Shown: positions 23,501 through 34,575 of the stretch, one piece after another
Position numbering within the stretch: the first letter of the stretch is position 1
Layout: each line of letters starts with the position of its first letter
DNA from: Buddleja alternifolia
Lineage: Eukaryota; Streptophyta; Magnoliopsida; Lamiales; Scrophulariaceae
DNA: 64,000 bases
Assembly (NCBI GenBank): GCA_019426215.1
Contig: CM033393.1
Coordinates: 49,354,645-49,418,644, forward strand
Direction: 5' to 3'
The notes under the pieces: generated by a model
The model's database searches: none
Told to the model about the DNA's origin: nothing
Seen by the model: only the letters and a program-made list of their open reading frames with translations
Translations under genes and position numbers: made by a program

Positions 23501-26500
23501 AGAGATCATATTACCCAGTTCATTAAGTCTATCGACCTCATCCTTCATCGGCTCTGATGAGGCCTTGAGGGAATCTAGCTGTTTGTCGAGATCCCCTAAT
23601 AGCAACTTTAGGCTGTCTACCTGTCATGAAAAAGTTAATGGATATAACACTATAAATAGCATATGAACGACGATGGAAAATGAAAATCATAGAAGCACAA
23701 CTACCTCCTTCTGGTTTTTTGCTAACTCCATCTCCATGGATGAGATCGCTTTTTCTGAATCTCGGTAATGCTTCACTGCATCAGCAATTCTGTCTCGTAT
23801 GGTACTTAGGTTTTCAACCAAAGTTGACAGCTCCTTTTCAGCATTTTCTACAGCTTCTCCTGAAACACTTGCAGCACGAATGGACGTGCCCATTCTACCT
23901 CCACGTGGCCTGCCTCCCCCACCAGTCATAGTACCCGATTTTTCAAAAAGAGCACCATCAAGTGTGACAACACGCCAGAATTCCTTTTTTCCACCATAAG
24001 CAATTCGGGTTGCCTGTAGTGGCAAGATGAAGGTAGAAGATATTGATAATTTAAGTAACACAGCAACCCATTAGAAACCAAAGGCTATATGTTACGCATA
24101 CACTTAGTATACTGTATACACAATTGCATGACCTTTTTCAAAACAATTAGAAACAACTTTGAAGGAATCTGCCACTAGAATGGGAGTTACCAACCAATTC
24201 GCAGCAGTGGAGATGTTCTCAACGAAGTTTTTATGGGGTTGAACATTAATTTCTTTCAGAAGATATTCAAGAAAATCAAATAGCAACCTAAAGGTAATCT
24301 TAATAACAATTAACATAAGTAAAAATGGTCTGATCTAATGCTACAGAATGATTTATCCTTAATTATATATATAAAAAAAAAAGAGCAGTAAGTATTAATT
24401 TTAATATATCGACCTACCTGGTCAATATCTTTAGCTATAACTGTGTTTCCTAATGCTGCAAAAAATGCAAGTTTCATCCTCTCATCCTGAACCTTGATCA
24501 AATCAAATAGGCGTGGGACACCTTCTGGCGTATCTATTTTCTCCTTTAACCTGGGTACATGATTAGTTTGTTTCTCCTGCGGAAATCAAAGAAAACTTTT
24601 AAACTCTTGAAAAAGTTTCTCTGCATTTAACAGAAATTTGTGAACTTTGATTACATTAGAAATGCAACATGATGGAGATTGTTTACTTTCTGAAAAAATA
24701 GCTCAGTAGAAATTTCATTCAAGCAAATTTAGCTTAATCAGGGTTAATGTTATTGCAGAAAATCACAATTAGCATAAATTCCTTTCATGAACTCCCAAGG
24801 CAACTGACAACATGGTAACTCTTTTAGGGCAATTGCTATAAAAATAATCCTTTCCAAAATAAAATTAAGCAGTTTCTCCCAGTAAGAACAGTTTACGCAG
24901 TTAAAAAGTGCCTCTGATAACAACTAAAATGTTTGAACACTTCTAAGCAGGAAACTCCATAAAATTTGACCACACTGGAAATAACACATTAAGCAGGAGT
25001 TCAATACATCTCAGTTCAAGAAAGAATTCTTAAGACCAGTATTGAAGAATTCCAGAAATTTATTTTTGACAGTACTGATAAGGTTAAAGCATACAAAAAA
25101 TTATATCCCTTTTATCAGGGAACTGGAAAATCAACTGGGCAGCAAAAAAAACACATCAGCTGGCTTCAATCAATGAATTACTCAAGGATTGGTTTAATTA
25201 CTAATGATTATTTTGGTCAATATGTTCAGTTAAGATACTATGGTGACTTGTCATCCAGATTCTATCCTACTCGATCATAAGCACAATAAACACCAGCTGA
25301 CTATTTGAAATTACATAAAATATGCTGAAAGCAACTGAATGATTAACCTACAAGAATCATGAAAGTAGCAACACCAAGGTTTTGGCGACGAAGTAACTCC
25401 ACACATGCTTGTGCTGCAGCAGTTGTTTCCACAACAATATAGTCAAGACCGGCACATGCAGTAGATATGGCAACATCATATTTTGCTGTAGGGAGAAGTT
25501 ATGGCTGATTAGAGAAGTACATAAAACCAGATTGAACTGATCAGCGCAAAAAACAATAATAACTAAAAACCAGAAAATTAGAGATTACATATATCATCAA
25601 TCAGCTTCATATACAGAAGAGAAAATTATACTTCACTTTCCGATACAAGTGCACTTTTGGGAACAGATACCAGTTTGACATAACTACTAGTAGCCTATCA
25701 TGAGCACTTTACCATGGGAATGGCATAATAAAAGTTGAAGGAAATAAAGATTCAAGAGATGACTCTCCACATGAATAATCAGAATCATTTGTTTATGCTT
25801 GTGTCAATAATTCTTTAAAATGTAGAGAGTAGACTGGTACGATCATCCATAGACAGTTTGCCAAATTCATGGCATAATCTTTGAAAGTTCAACTGCTGTG
25901 GCTGCTTGCTTATTTGAATGAAAGAATGCCAGAATGGGAATTGCTAGTAAGAATACTTTCTTTGTGAAGGTTAAATTAGAAGAAACATTGCATCTAAAAA
26001 GATATGCCTTGACTTTGCATGAAGTCCAACATTGTTTAAACGGCCACAAGTCAAATCATGCTTAGAAGAGCTGTAATGAACCAAAGATAAAATTAGGTGG
26101 TAGTGGGAGACGGTCAAACACCCACTTTACAGATAACCAAAGATTCACAATGCACAGAAAAAGATCTTGAGTAACTTCACATTACAAGGTGAAACACAGA
26201 CAGTGGGAGCTAAAATAGTGGTAGTTGAGTTTAACAAAACTTACACCACTCAAAGGAAAATGAGAAGTATTGCATAAAGGCTACACTTCATACAGTATAA
26301 ATCTCTTTTTCATGTATTTGGAGAATGAATATTTCCCCGAGGAACAGTTGCAATCACATAAATTATAGTTTATAATATTTACACGCGCGCACACAGACAG
26401 GAGCTCACCATCAATTGCTCCTAAATCTCCCATTCGGCCATAAATTCCTGGGATAAGATTTGCTTCCTTTGCTTGAAGTATTGCTTTCAAGACAGATCCC

Positions 26501-29500
26501 TGATTCTTTTCGGATTCCATAGTAGATAAAAGCTCAGCAACTTTTTGTCTTGCAGCCTGTTCTAGAGGAATCAGCCTCTCTTGTTCTTGAAGGCATTTCT
26601 GCAATTGCCCAAACAGCTTCCAGTATGAATCACTAAGATTTCAAAAAATATTGAAAGGAAAACTGCTCTTATATGGCTTACTTGCTCCATATTACGAGCT
26701 TCAGATGCTTCTTGTTTGAGGTTCACTAGCTTTTTCTGAATATCCTTTACACTTGAAGTCTTTGTCTCAATTTTCCTATGTGTTTCATTTATCTGCTTCT
26801 CTGCATCTTCATAAGCTGCACGACCAGCTTCATGCTGCAATATGAGTAACAATCCCATTAATGCTAGTGAATGAAATAACTACCTTAGACATGAGCTCCT
26901 GAAATTCTAGAAGAAAATTTGTTTCCAAAAGGACATTGAGGCGGGATTAGAATCACCATACTTATCTCGAATCAATAAAGCTTCTTACAGGAAGTTCAGG
27001 ATGCTTTGCTATAAGAATTCCAGTTATATGAAAGTCAAGGATATCGCAATTAGCTTGTTACTCCCTCTCTCTCTCTCAAACACCAACAGAGGTTAAAATA
27101 GGGGTACTAAATAATTTAACACCTAATTAAAGTAGTTATATAAAATGTCGCAAACTTGATAACACGAAGCTTTTTATGATAAAAAAATTCTAGTCCTGGA
27201 TAACTAAAACAAATGAAACAAAATAAATAGATAAATAAAGGAGAGTAGTTGAGTGGCAAGAGGTACTCACAATAATTTAATGTTCAAAAAATAAAAGACC
27301 AACTTATACTGCCACCCTTACCTTCTCATTCAAAAGCTTTTTTTCAGTCGATGCAACTTCAAGTTTCCCTCTGTGTTCAATCAGTTGTTTCTCCCAGGGT
27401 TCTAGTTCGTTACGAACAGCAGCAAGGTCATTACGGAAGACTTCTGTTTCAGCTGTTTGCAACAAGGAGAAAAAGAAAGTTGCTTGCACATCAGTAACAA
27501 GCCTAACGAATAAGAAAGATAAAATGATGAGGTTTACAAGTTTCAATTAATTATTTGCAAACTTCTTTTACCAAAAGATGGAAATGCTCCATCCACGTAA
27601 ATTATAACTATTCAATCACTACGGTGGCCCCCCAAAAGAGCAGCACACTGATTGTTGTCAAGGACAACATGCTAAAAATAAGAGACAACTCTTTTCAAGT
27701 ACCAAAAATGTGTTATATGGCCCAGTTGTGTGTGCATGTGTGTGAGGAAAGAGAGGGGGAGCGAGTTACAGAACAACAGCAAGAGCAATTCTGTTTAATA
27801 TTAATGAAAAGTTTAAAGTGCATATCCGAAGAGAAAGAATAACACAGGTTTTAAAGTAAATTTAGAGCTTTGGCATCTTCTAGAGAACTGATTAAAGTTT
27901 TAACACACCCACCTTTAGAATTCTCCTTAATTTCTTCCAAGATTTTTTCTTCGTCCACTAAAAGTTTCTGTAGTTTAGGAAAACTTTCCTCAAGCTGAGG
28001 AATCAAATTCGTAGAGTCCTCACAGTCTTTAGTTAGATCAGCTATTTTGGATGAATCCTACAAGTGATGAGAAAGTAAGAATTATGTCGAAGCAAAAACA
28101 TTAAAAGGTGAGAATCACATCAGAGTAAAACTGGTATCGCCCAATACAGGATATTGGTCCTCATACCTTCTCTAGTTTGTCATCAAGCTTTTTGATCTTT
28201 TGCTTCAAATGCTTAAAATCTTCACGATGTTTCAAGTCCTGCCTTTCAAATTCTTTAAACTCATCCTTGCAATGTCTGAGGTCACTATCTAGTTCCTGAG
28301 ATTTTCGAAAAAACAGAAATTATCAAAAGAGCCAATAGGTTTTCAATAAATTAGCAGTTTGGTTTCAAATTATTATAGAACAAGCATGTGTATGTTTAAG
28401 GGCCACACCAAAGATCCACATGTAGAAAGATAAAGAGCAAACCTCTTGTCTCTTCATATACTTCACATGCAAAGCTTCAAGTTCTTTCAATGTTTTGGCA
28501 TTTTCCTGAATTTTCTCCCTGTAAACTAAAGCAATTAATTTTGCACAGAAGCCTAATTGCCAATCAAACACTTCAACACAGTCCAGAAAAACAACCTTTC
28601 AATCTTTACATTCTCTTCCAGGTTTGATACAGTTTCATGAAATTCTGCTACTTCAGTAGCATTATTTTCAGAAGCTAGCTTTGTGGCTTTCTCTTGCCAT
28701 TTTAACAGAGACAATTCTTTAAGCATGTAGGCTTCTGCTTCATTCTTGACACCCTGGTAAAATGACAAACATAAGTGTTAAAATTGTTAAGCAAAGACTT
28801 AAAACAAATATAAGATCTTTGAGCGGTAGTAAAACTTTACCTCCAGACTCTCCCTTTCTTTCTCAGCTAACTTAACCATTTGAACAACACCAGACCTATT
28901 TTCATTGAGTGCTTCCAACCTAAAAGGTAAAAAGATTAGAAAACATTAAGCACAAAGTGTGTACTTTTAGTGATATTTGGAATACAAGTAAAGATATTCC
29001 AATAAGTACAAGAAATAAAATTTAGAGATTTCTTGATAATATGGAACTTCAGATCCAATGGAGCATAAGTTCACACCCTTTTAAGAGGTGAGAAGCACTG
29101 ACCACAGCCATTATGTGAAATTTAGACTTTTACTGACATAACATTTTCTCAAGAATTCTGGTGAAGTCCTACGCTTACAACTATGCACAAGCTTGAGCTG
29201 CGATTTCCTTTAGCAGAGAGCAAAATGTCTATCCAATGGAATAAAAGATTCCGAAGCAAACAACATATGTCTAAACGATCTACAGATAAAAGCGACATAA
29301 ATCTTTTAGATGCAGCAAATATGATGCTGTGGCAGTGATCCATCTATTTTCCTGATGTACTTGTTAGTTAATTCACATCTTAAGATACACAAGAAATTCC
29401 TTGTTCAGGGTAAATTTTGGACAAATTGCCTTTTATAACATGTAGACTATTAACTAGAAGAAAAATTTCCCCATGACTTTAATAAAATCATACACATGCA

Positions 29501-31010
29501 ATTGAAAAACGAGTTTCATTTGCATGTTCTCTTTCTTGAGATGCAACCGTACTCTATCCAATGAATGAACATTAGAAACTAATTGTTGTTTCATCCACAA
29601 GGGAGGCACCATGTGGTTCCACAAACTGCTGCTGATAACTTACTGTTTAAACGATTCATCAATCTTCTCGACATATTTATTAGTTCCAATTATATCCTCA
29701 AGATACTCAAGAAAGCCTTCATCATGGGGTCCCTGTGCCTTTGGCTTCATCAGTGATATTTGCTCTACTTCTCCCTGAAAAAAGACAACCAGTTCACAAC
29801 AAACTTATGCAAAACATATACATTTGGACCGGCTTAAGAGATGATATAACTTGAACCTGAAGAATCAAAAAGCGGTTGTTATCCAAGTCAACACCTTTCC
29901 CTTTCAACAACTTGGTGACCTCTGTAAAATTACTTGTTCGATCATTAATGTAATATTTAGAGGAGTTATCCCGAAATGCAACACGGGTAATCACAAAATC
30001 ACTTCCAGGAACAGCTTCATAAGTCCCTTCATCCTACAACCACATATGTTTTATTCTTGTGTCAAAAACAGAATATGGTCTGAAACTATCTCTGCACTAG
30101 AAAAATACACTAAACAATAAGGACAATCAAATAAAGAGTATACCAAATCAATAATCTCCTGAAAGTGAACTGATACACCAGCACTGTCCAAATTCTGATG
30201 ATTGGTGGAGTTATGAATAAGCTCGGATACTTTGTTTAGCCGCATCTGCATGTTTAACAAACCATACCAAGTAATTATTTATCTTTACATCTGGCAATTG
30301 TATAGATCGAGCTACGACCTCACTAGGCACAAAAAGGCATCAAAGTTATAAGGAGACAAAACAACTCTATCAAATTAAAACTCATGAAACAACAGATTGA
30401 GCTCTCACTTCGAACATTTCTCTCAGCAATTACAAAAGTAACGTGCATAATTAGTTTCGGACAAGCAAAATCCAAAAAAGAAGATGTAAACACTCAAACA
30501 GAACTGCATTCAAATTTGACTCCCTCTACCCCCAACCCTACCCCAAAAATCAAGTACGCGAATACTTTCAAATCTGCAATCAAAGTAGTACCTGTTTGGC
30601 TCGCTTTCCGAACACGAAAAGCATTGCATCTATGACGTTGCTCTTCCCGCTTCCATTAGGACCGACCACCGCCGAGAAACTCTAAACATCAGAAAAATTT
30701 ACAAGTTTCACCAAAATTGTAAAAATCGACGCACTATTCAGCGCCTGAACTAGTAAATTATGCTGTAATTACTGTACATTTCCCCAATAGTCGTTAATCC
30801 ACAAAATTGAAAGAAACAAAAAACCCTAACCTTGTGAAAAGGGCCAACGCGCTGTTCGCCTGCATAGGATTTGAAATTCCTCATCACCATCTCCTTAATA
30901 AATAGCCTCGGAACTCGGGACGCCGGCCGAGTCGACTCGGTCGTGAACTCGTCGGTGGTTGCCTTCGGCTCCATCTCTACTACTACTGTATCTACACTTC
31001 CAACATTCAT
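20506..31010 (-). CDS. SMC4: Condensin subunit SMC4 (structural maintenance of chromosomes 4)
   Basis: 28 exons join without a frame break into 1255 residues: 31010-30831, 30681-30592, 30245-30144, 30033-29857, 29774-29644, 28919-28841, 28753-28596, 28518-28443, 28295-28167, 28057-27913, 27452-27322, 26834-26682, 26598-26409, 25485-25352, 24576-24418, 24013-23705, 23620-23444, 23292-23209, 23121-22912, 22797-22708, 22623-22502, 22407-22252, 22171-22064, 21972-21912, 21192-21058, 20980-20893, 20790-20718, 20626-20506. All introns are GT-AG. The N-lobe has [20 protein letters not shown] and Walker A GPNGSGKS (67-74). Long coiled coils flank a hinge at about 565-710 ([24 protein letters not shown]). 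The C-lobe has the ABC signature LSGGEK (1157-1162) and Walker B PLYVMDE (1180-1186). SMC4 pairs with SMC2 in both condensins to compact mitotic chromosomes by ATP-driven loop extrusion. Length matches plant SMC4 (about 1240). An E2F-like site lies just upstream. Confidence 0.97.
21485..21859. mobile_element. MITE inside an SMC4 intron (between exons 24 and 25)
   Basis: The left end AGGCCCGTTAGCAAAAAC faces the right end AGGCCTGTCTGCAATAGC (read inward). The interior is built around AAGTGCTT-like and AAAAGCTCAA-like motifs typical of miniature elements of this end type. It is non-coding and spliced out with the 719-base intron. No clear target duplication is visible. Confidence 0.55.
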
Positions 31011-31049
31011 TACTACTCCACCATTATAAAAGAAGAAAACAAAGTTTTA

Positions 31050-31058
31050 GGCGGGAAA
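31050..31058 (-). promoter_or_regulatory. E2F-type site upstream of SMC4
   Basis: TTTCCCGCC on the minus strand, 40 bases before the ATG at 31010. It fits the E2F consensus TTTSSCGS. E2F-DP factors drive S- and G2/M-linked genes in plants, and a condensin gene is a plausible target. Binding is inferred. Confidence 0.5.
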
Positions 31059-31504
31059 TTGAATTTTCGCTGTGATTTTAAATTGGGTGGGCTTTGTTCA
31101 TTAAATGGGTGGGTTATTTGTTGGATTGTAATCGTATGGGCCTACTTTTTAATGGGCTGCATGTCCTGTAAAATCAGCTGAGTTTATGTGTGGAAATTAC
31201 TTAGGCTATCAACCCATCATGGGCTTAGTTTATGGTATGCCCGATTACGGGCCCATTTGGTAAAATAATATTTGACATTCGTATCGAAAATCAGTTCTAG
31301 TTTTTTTTTATATTTTGTTACACTCTTGTATGATGCAAAAATATCATTTGAGTTGATAAAGTATTATAAATTGAAATTTCTTAAAGTTATTTATGTAATT
31401 AAACAAGGAGGATATGGAATTGTAAAGAGTTTTGACACAAATATCACATTTATGTCAATTATATATGATTATATGTAGAAGTTCAATATTTGAGGTTGTA
31501 AAGG
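31059..31504. other. SMC4 upstream region
   Basis: It has several GGGCCCA / TGGGCC-type motifs (31137-31141 GGGCC, 31153-31158 TGGGCT, 31249-31255 GGGCCCA). Such motifs are common in promoters of plant growth and proliferation genes (TCP or telo-box associated). The rest is AT-rich with no gene. Confidence 0.35.
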
Positions 31505-31991
31505 TTGGCTTAACGGCAAGGAGTTTCTCTTGGGGGGGACTGTACAGACAAGAAAATTGCATTAGTGAGCTGGGAACACATTCAAAGAAAATATATGGAG
31601 GATTGAACATAAAGAACTGTAAACAGTGGAACATTACATTCATAGGGAAACAAATACGGGCCTTATCCTAGAAAAAAGATACACTCTGGATGAGAATGAA
31701 TTGGAGGGGCATATTTTAAAGAAGCAAAATTTTAGGATTACAGTACACCTTTGGATTATACTGAGTTAGCACTAAAGAACTTAAGCCAACCTTTTTTTTC
31801 GGTGAATAAAGTAAACTTCATTGTACATTGCATCCATAGGGAAACAAATAATGGACCTTATTCCAAAAAAAAAGATACACTTTGGATGAAAATGAATTGG
31901 ACGGGCATGCCTTAAAGAAGCTAAATTTTAGGATTACAGTCCACCTTTGGATTATAAAAAGTTGTCACTCGAGAGCTTAAGCCAACTTTTT
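31505..31991 (+). pseudogene. LINE reverse-transcriptase (zf-RVT end) remnant, partly duplicated
   Basis: A frame with stops reads GGLNIKNCKQWNITFIGKQI, then KKDTLWMRMNW. This matches the well-known C-terminal block of plant LINE-type reverse transcriptases (GGLGIRNL..WN.A...K..W...KDTLW.KW). The segment 31625-31791 is repeated directly at 31819-31991 with an offset of about 194 bases. Its last 40 bases (GAGAGCTTAAGCCAAC) recur inverted at 32022-32050. It is decayed and non-functional. Only the tail of the polyprotein is present. Confidence 0.65.
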
Positions 31992-32061
31992 TTTTTTTTT
32001 ACTTTACACCCAAAAAAAAAAGGTTGGCTTAACCTCTCGAGTGCCCACTCTTTATAATTAA

Positions 32062-32434
32062 GGCGTAAAAACACAAACCTACCGAACTTTTTGATTTTTA
32101 GCATTTTTTTATATAAACTTTTTTTTTTACACTTTTTTATCTTAACTTTTCGGATTTTACACTTTTTTATTTATTGGCATATTCGGCGGAATATTCCGGC
32201 GGAATGAGATAAAAAAATGTAAAAAAAATAAAGTTTGGATAAAAAATTGTAAAGAAAAACAAAGTTCGGATAAAAAAGTGTAAAACAAAGTTTGTTTATT
32301 CATTTGGAATATGCCAATAGATTAAAAAAGTGTAAAATCCGAAAAGTTGAGATAAAAAAATGTAAAAAAAAAAAAGTTATGTATAAAAAAGTGTCAAAAC
32401 TCGTAAAGTTCAGGTAGATTAATGTTTTTACCCC
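32062..32434. mobile_element. MULE-type foldback MITE with perfect 9-bp target duplication
   Basis: The ends are GGCGTAAAAACACAAACC and GGGGTAAAAACATTAATC (read inward). The arms of about 120 bases pair almost throughout (ACTTTTCGGATTTTACAC against its complement at 32330-32350), leaving a centre with GGCGGAATATTCCGGCGGAA. The direct 9-base repeats TATAATTAA at 32053-32061 and 32435-32443 are identical. A 9-base duplication is characteristic of Mutator-like transposition. Identical duplications suggest a fairly recent insertion. Confidence 0.85.
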
Positions 32435-32443
32435 TATAATTAA

Positions 32444-33480
32444 TGTGCTAGTTGTTTTATTTAAAAAGGAAAAGTGGAGGTGAGTAACAATTCAATCATT
32501 TGTTACACAATGGTAAAAACTTGTATTTTCCTCTTCAGCTTTTCTTTTTCGCCCTATTTTGGAAATTTTTTCATGAAAAATCAGTAAAAAGGAGATCAAT
32601 AGTTTGTTTAATTTGATTTGATGCATTATTAAAATAAATTGTTCAGAAACGAATGACTAGTCAGATCATTTTAAATACTTATTGCTGGCTGTAAATATTT
32701 ACTTGTGCAAGAAAAGTGAATGAGCAGAACTAAATTATTATTACATGAGATCTTTTACTCTTTTTTTCCCCCTTTTTTTGCACATTAATAATGTAAGAAA
32801 ACTCAGAGGTGCATTCAGCAAACACCACCGATATTCTTCTTTAATATTTATTTGCTCATTTTGTAGGAGACAAATCGTGGTCTTGGAATAATAGTACTGT
32901 GTTTAGCAAAAATAATAATTTTAATAATAGTACTGTGTGATCCATCCAGCAAATCATGGAAAATTCTAAGGTGGACTGAGAGCAAGCTCTCGTCCATTTT
33001 ACACCACACATTCAAAATAAGTGAGACGATTTTCACACCCACCTACCCTATATAAATCACCCCACTTCAAGTGTTTGCGTGATGAAAAATGAACCGAAAG
33101 CAACACTCTAAGTCCACCATAGAATTATCCGCAAATCATGCCATAAAAAGTACAATAATATATAGAAAAATAAAAATCCTCATTCAGACAAGATCTTGCT
33201 ACATAGAATTGGATTTCATAATTAATTAGGATTTTTAATAAATAGATGATGAGGTAGCCAACTCACATTCAAGACAAAACTGCCCCTGAATGGAGTGGCA
33301 TACATATATTACATATAGTAATTAATAGCTTACAAATGGCCAAGCACCAAAAACATTAGAAAAGACCAAATACAGAATTAATATCTCTCATTAGTTAGCA
33401 CCATTAATTAATTAGTGCAACAACAACATATATAATTATAGATTTAATTAATTAATTGATATAGAATAGTAGTTCAAAAA
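32444..33480. other. Spacer downstream of the GASA gene
   Basis: AT-rich. 32968-33050 (GGTGGACTGAGAGCAAGCTC, then CACCACACATTCA, then TTTTCACACCCACC) resembles one arm of the foldback MITE found at 42667-42840, so it is probably a decayed copy. No gene is recognised. Confidence 0.4.
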
Positions 33481-34438
33481 TCAAGGGCATTTTGGTCCTC
33501 CTTGCTGGGTCTTCCAGTTGTTGTAGCAAGGGCAAACTCCTTTGTTGCCATAAAAACCGGGGGGCACACACAGACACTTTTTGCAGCACTTTTGACAAAA
33601 GAACATGCACGGTTTGTGGTATTGTGTCTTGCTGCATCTCCTCGTGCATTGTGATGGGCATTCTGGTCATTTCACATATATACCACAAAAAATATCCATC
33701 AGTACTACTCCATTTTGACTACTAGTCAAAGGTAAATTTCACCCCACTCATTTCATTTTTTATAATTAGGTGTTCAAAATGTGAGATCTCAAGATTTTAT
33801 AATTTAAATCAGAAAAAGCACAATGGCTAAGTCCAGTTGTTGAAATCTATTCACTTTATCGCATTTGAGTTCTTGAACTATCATACATAACAAAATGATC
33901 TCCTGACTTGACTTTTTATGGCCTATCGTAATTTAATTTGAGAGACCATTATGTTAAGTTTTATAGATCAGGGACTTATATCGACAAAGTGATAGTTTAT
34001 GTTACTATTATGTAATAATTTAAATAATGTAATAAAAGAGGCAATGCAGGAAGTAATTGGTGTTGGAGTAGAAGAGCAATGTTTTAATAATACTTACGGA
34101 AGCCCTTCAAGCTGCCAGGACCATAACCATTCTGCAATACAAGAAAGAAATAGAAAAAAAATAAAGAATAAAATCAGCACATTCTCATTTAAAAAATAAA
34201 TGAAGTCAGCAAAAAAAAAAAAAATCAAACCTTCATCAGTGAATAGCTCCCACTTGCCATGACCTAAAATACAAACGAGCACAAAAAAAGTATGAAAAAT
34301 ATTCACATTTTTTACACTTTATTTAAAAAAGAAAAACTTAATAAGAAAAATAAAGATGAAATTAATTACACTCACAGGTATCTGCAGCATGGAAATGGCG
34401 AGAAGTGCAACAAGTACAAAAGCAAAGAACTTAGCCAT
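33481..34438 (-). CDS. GASA / snakin-type gibberellin-regulated secreted cysteine-rich peptide
   Basis: Four exons join in frame: 34438-34376, 34263-34231, 34131-34098 and 33662-33481, giving 103 residues. It starts MAKFFAFVLVALLAISML, a clear signal peptide, with likely cleavage after PVMA. A short spacer ending YGPGSLKGF leads into the GASA domain of 60 residues. All 12 conserved cysteines are present (CPSQC, RRC, KPC, FFCQKCCKKCLC, GVCPC, and the terminal PKCP), with CVPPGFYGNK and CYNNWKTQQGGPKCP as family hallmarks. GASA peptides are secreted to the wall and form six disulfides. They act in gibberellin-linked growth, flowering and redox control, and some are antimicrobial. The sequence is closest in style to the GASA4/GASA6 group; the exact orthologue is uncertain. 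Confidence 0.93.
33850..33992. mobile_element. Inverted-repeat element in GASA intron 3
   Basis: Arms of about 50 bases pair imperfectly: TTCACTTTATCGCATTTGAG at 33850 against ATCACTTTGTCGATATAAGT read inward from 33992. Each arm continues to an AACAAAATGATCTC / AACATAATGGTCTC block near the centre. Only about 40 bases lie between the arms. It is a probable small MITE, and the target duplication is unclear. Confidence 0.5.
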
Positions 34439-34565
34439 TGTTTTAGACAATGAGCAAAAACCCCTCTTTAGCTAATAAGGAAGAATATAGATATATAGTA
34501 TATGTAAGTATATATATGAAGAAAAGAGGGGGTTTTGCTGTGGTGGGGTGTGTTAAGTGTGGGAG

Positions 34566-34575
34566 CTATAAATAG
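34566..34575 (-). promoter_or_regulatory. TATA-like box of the GASA gene
   Basis: CTATTTATAG on the minus strand, about 130 bases before the ATG. It is the only TATA-like site at a reasonable distance. Confidence 0.4.
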
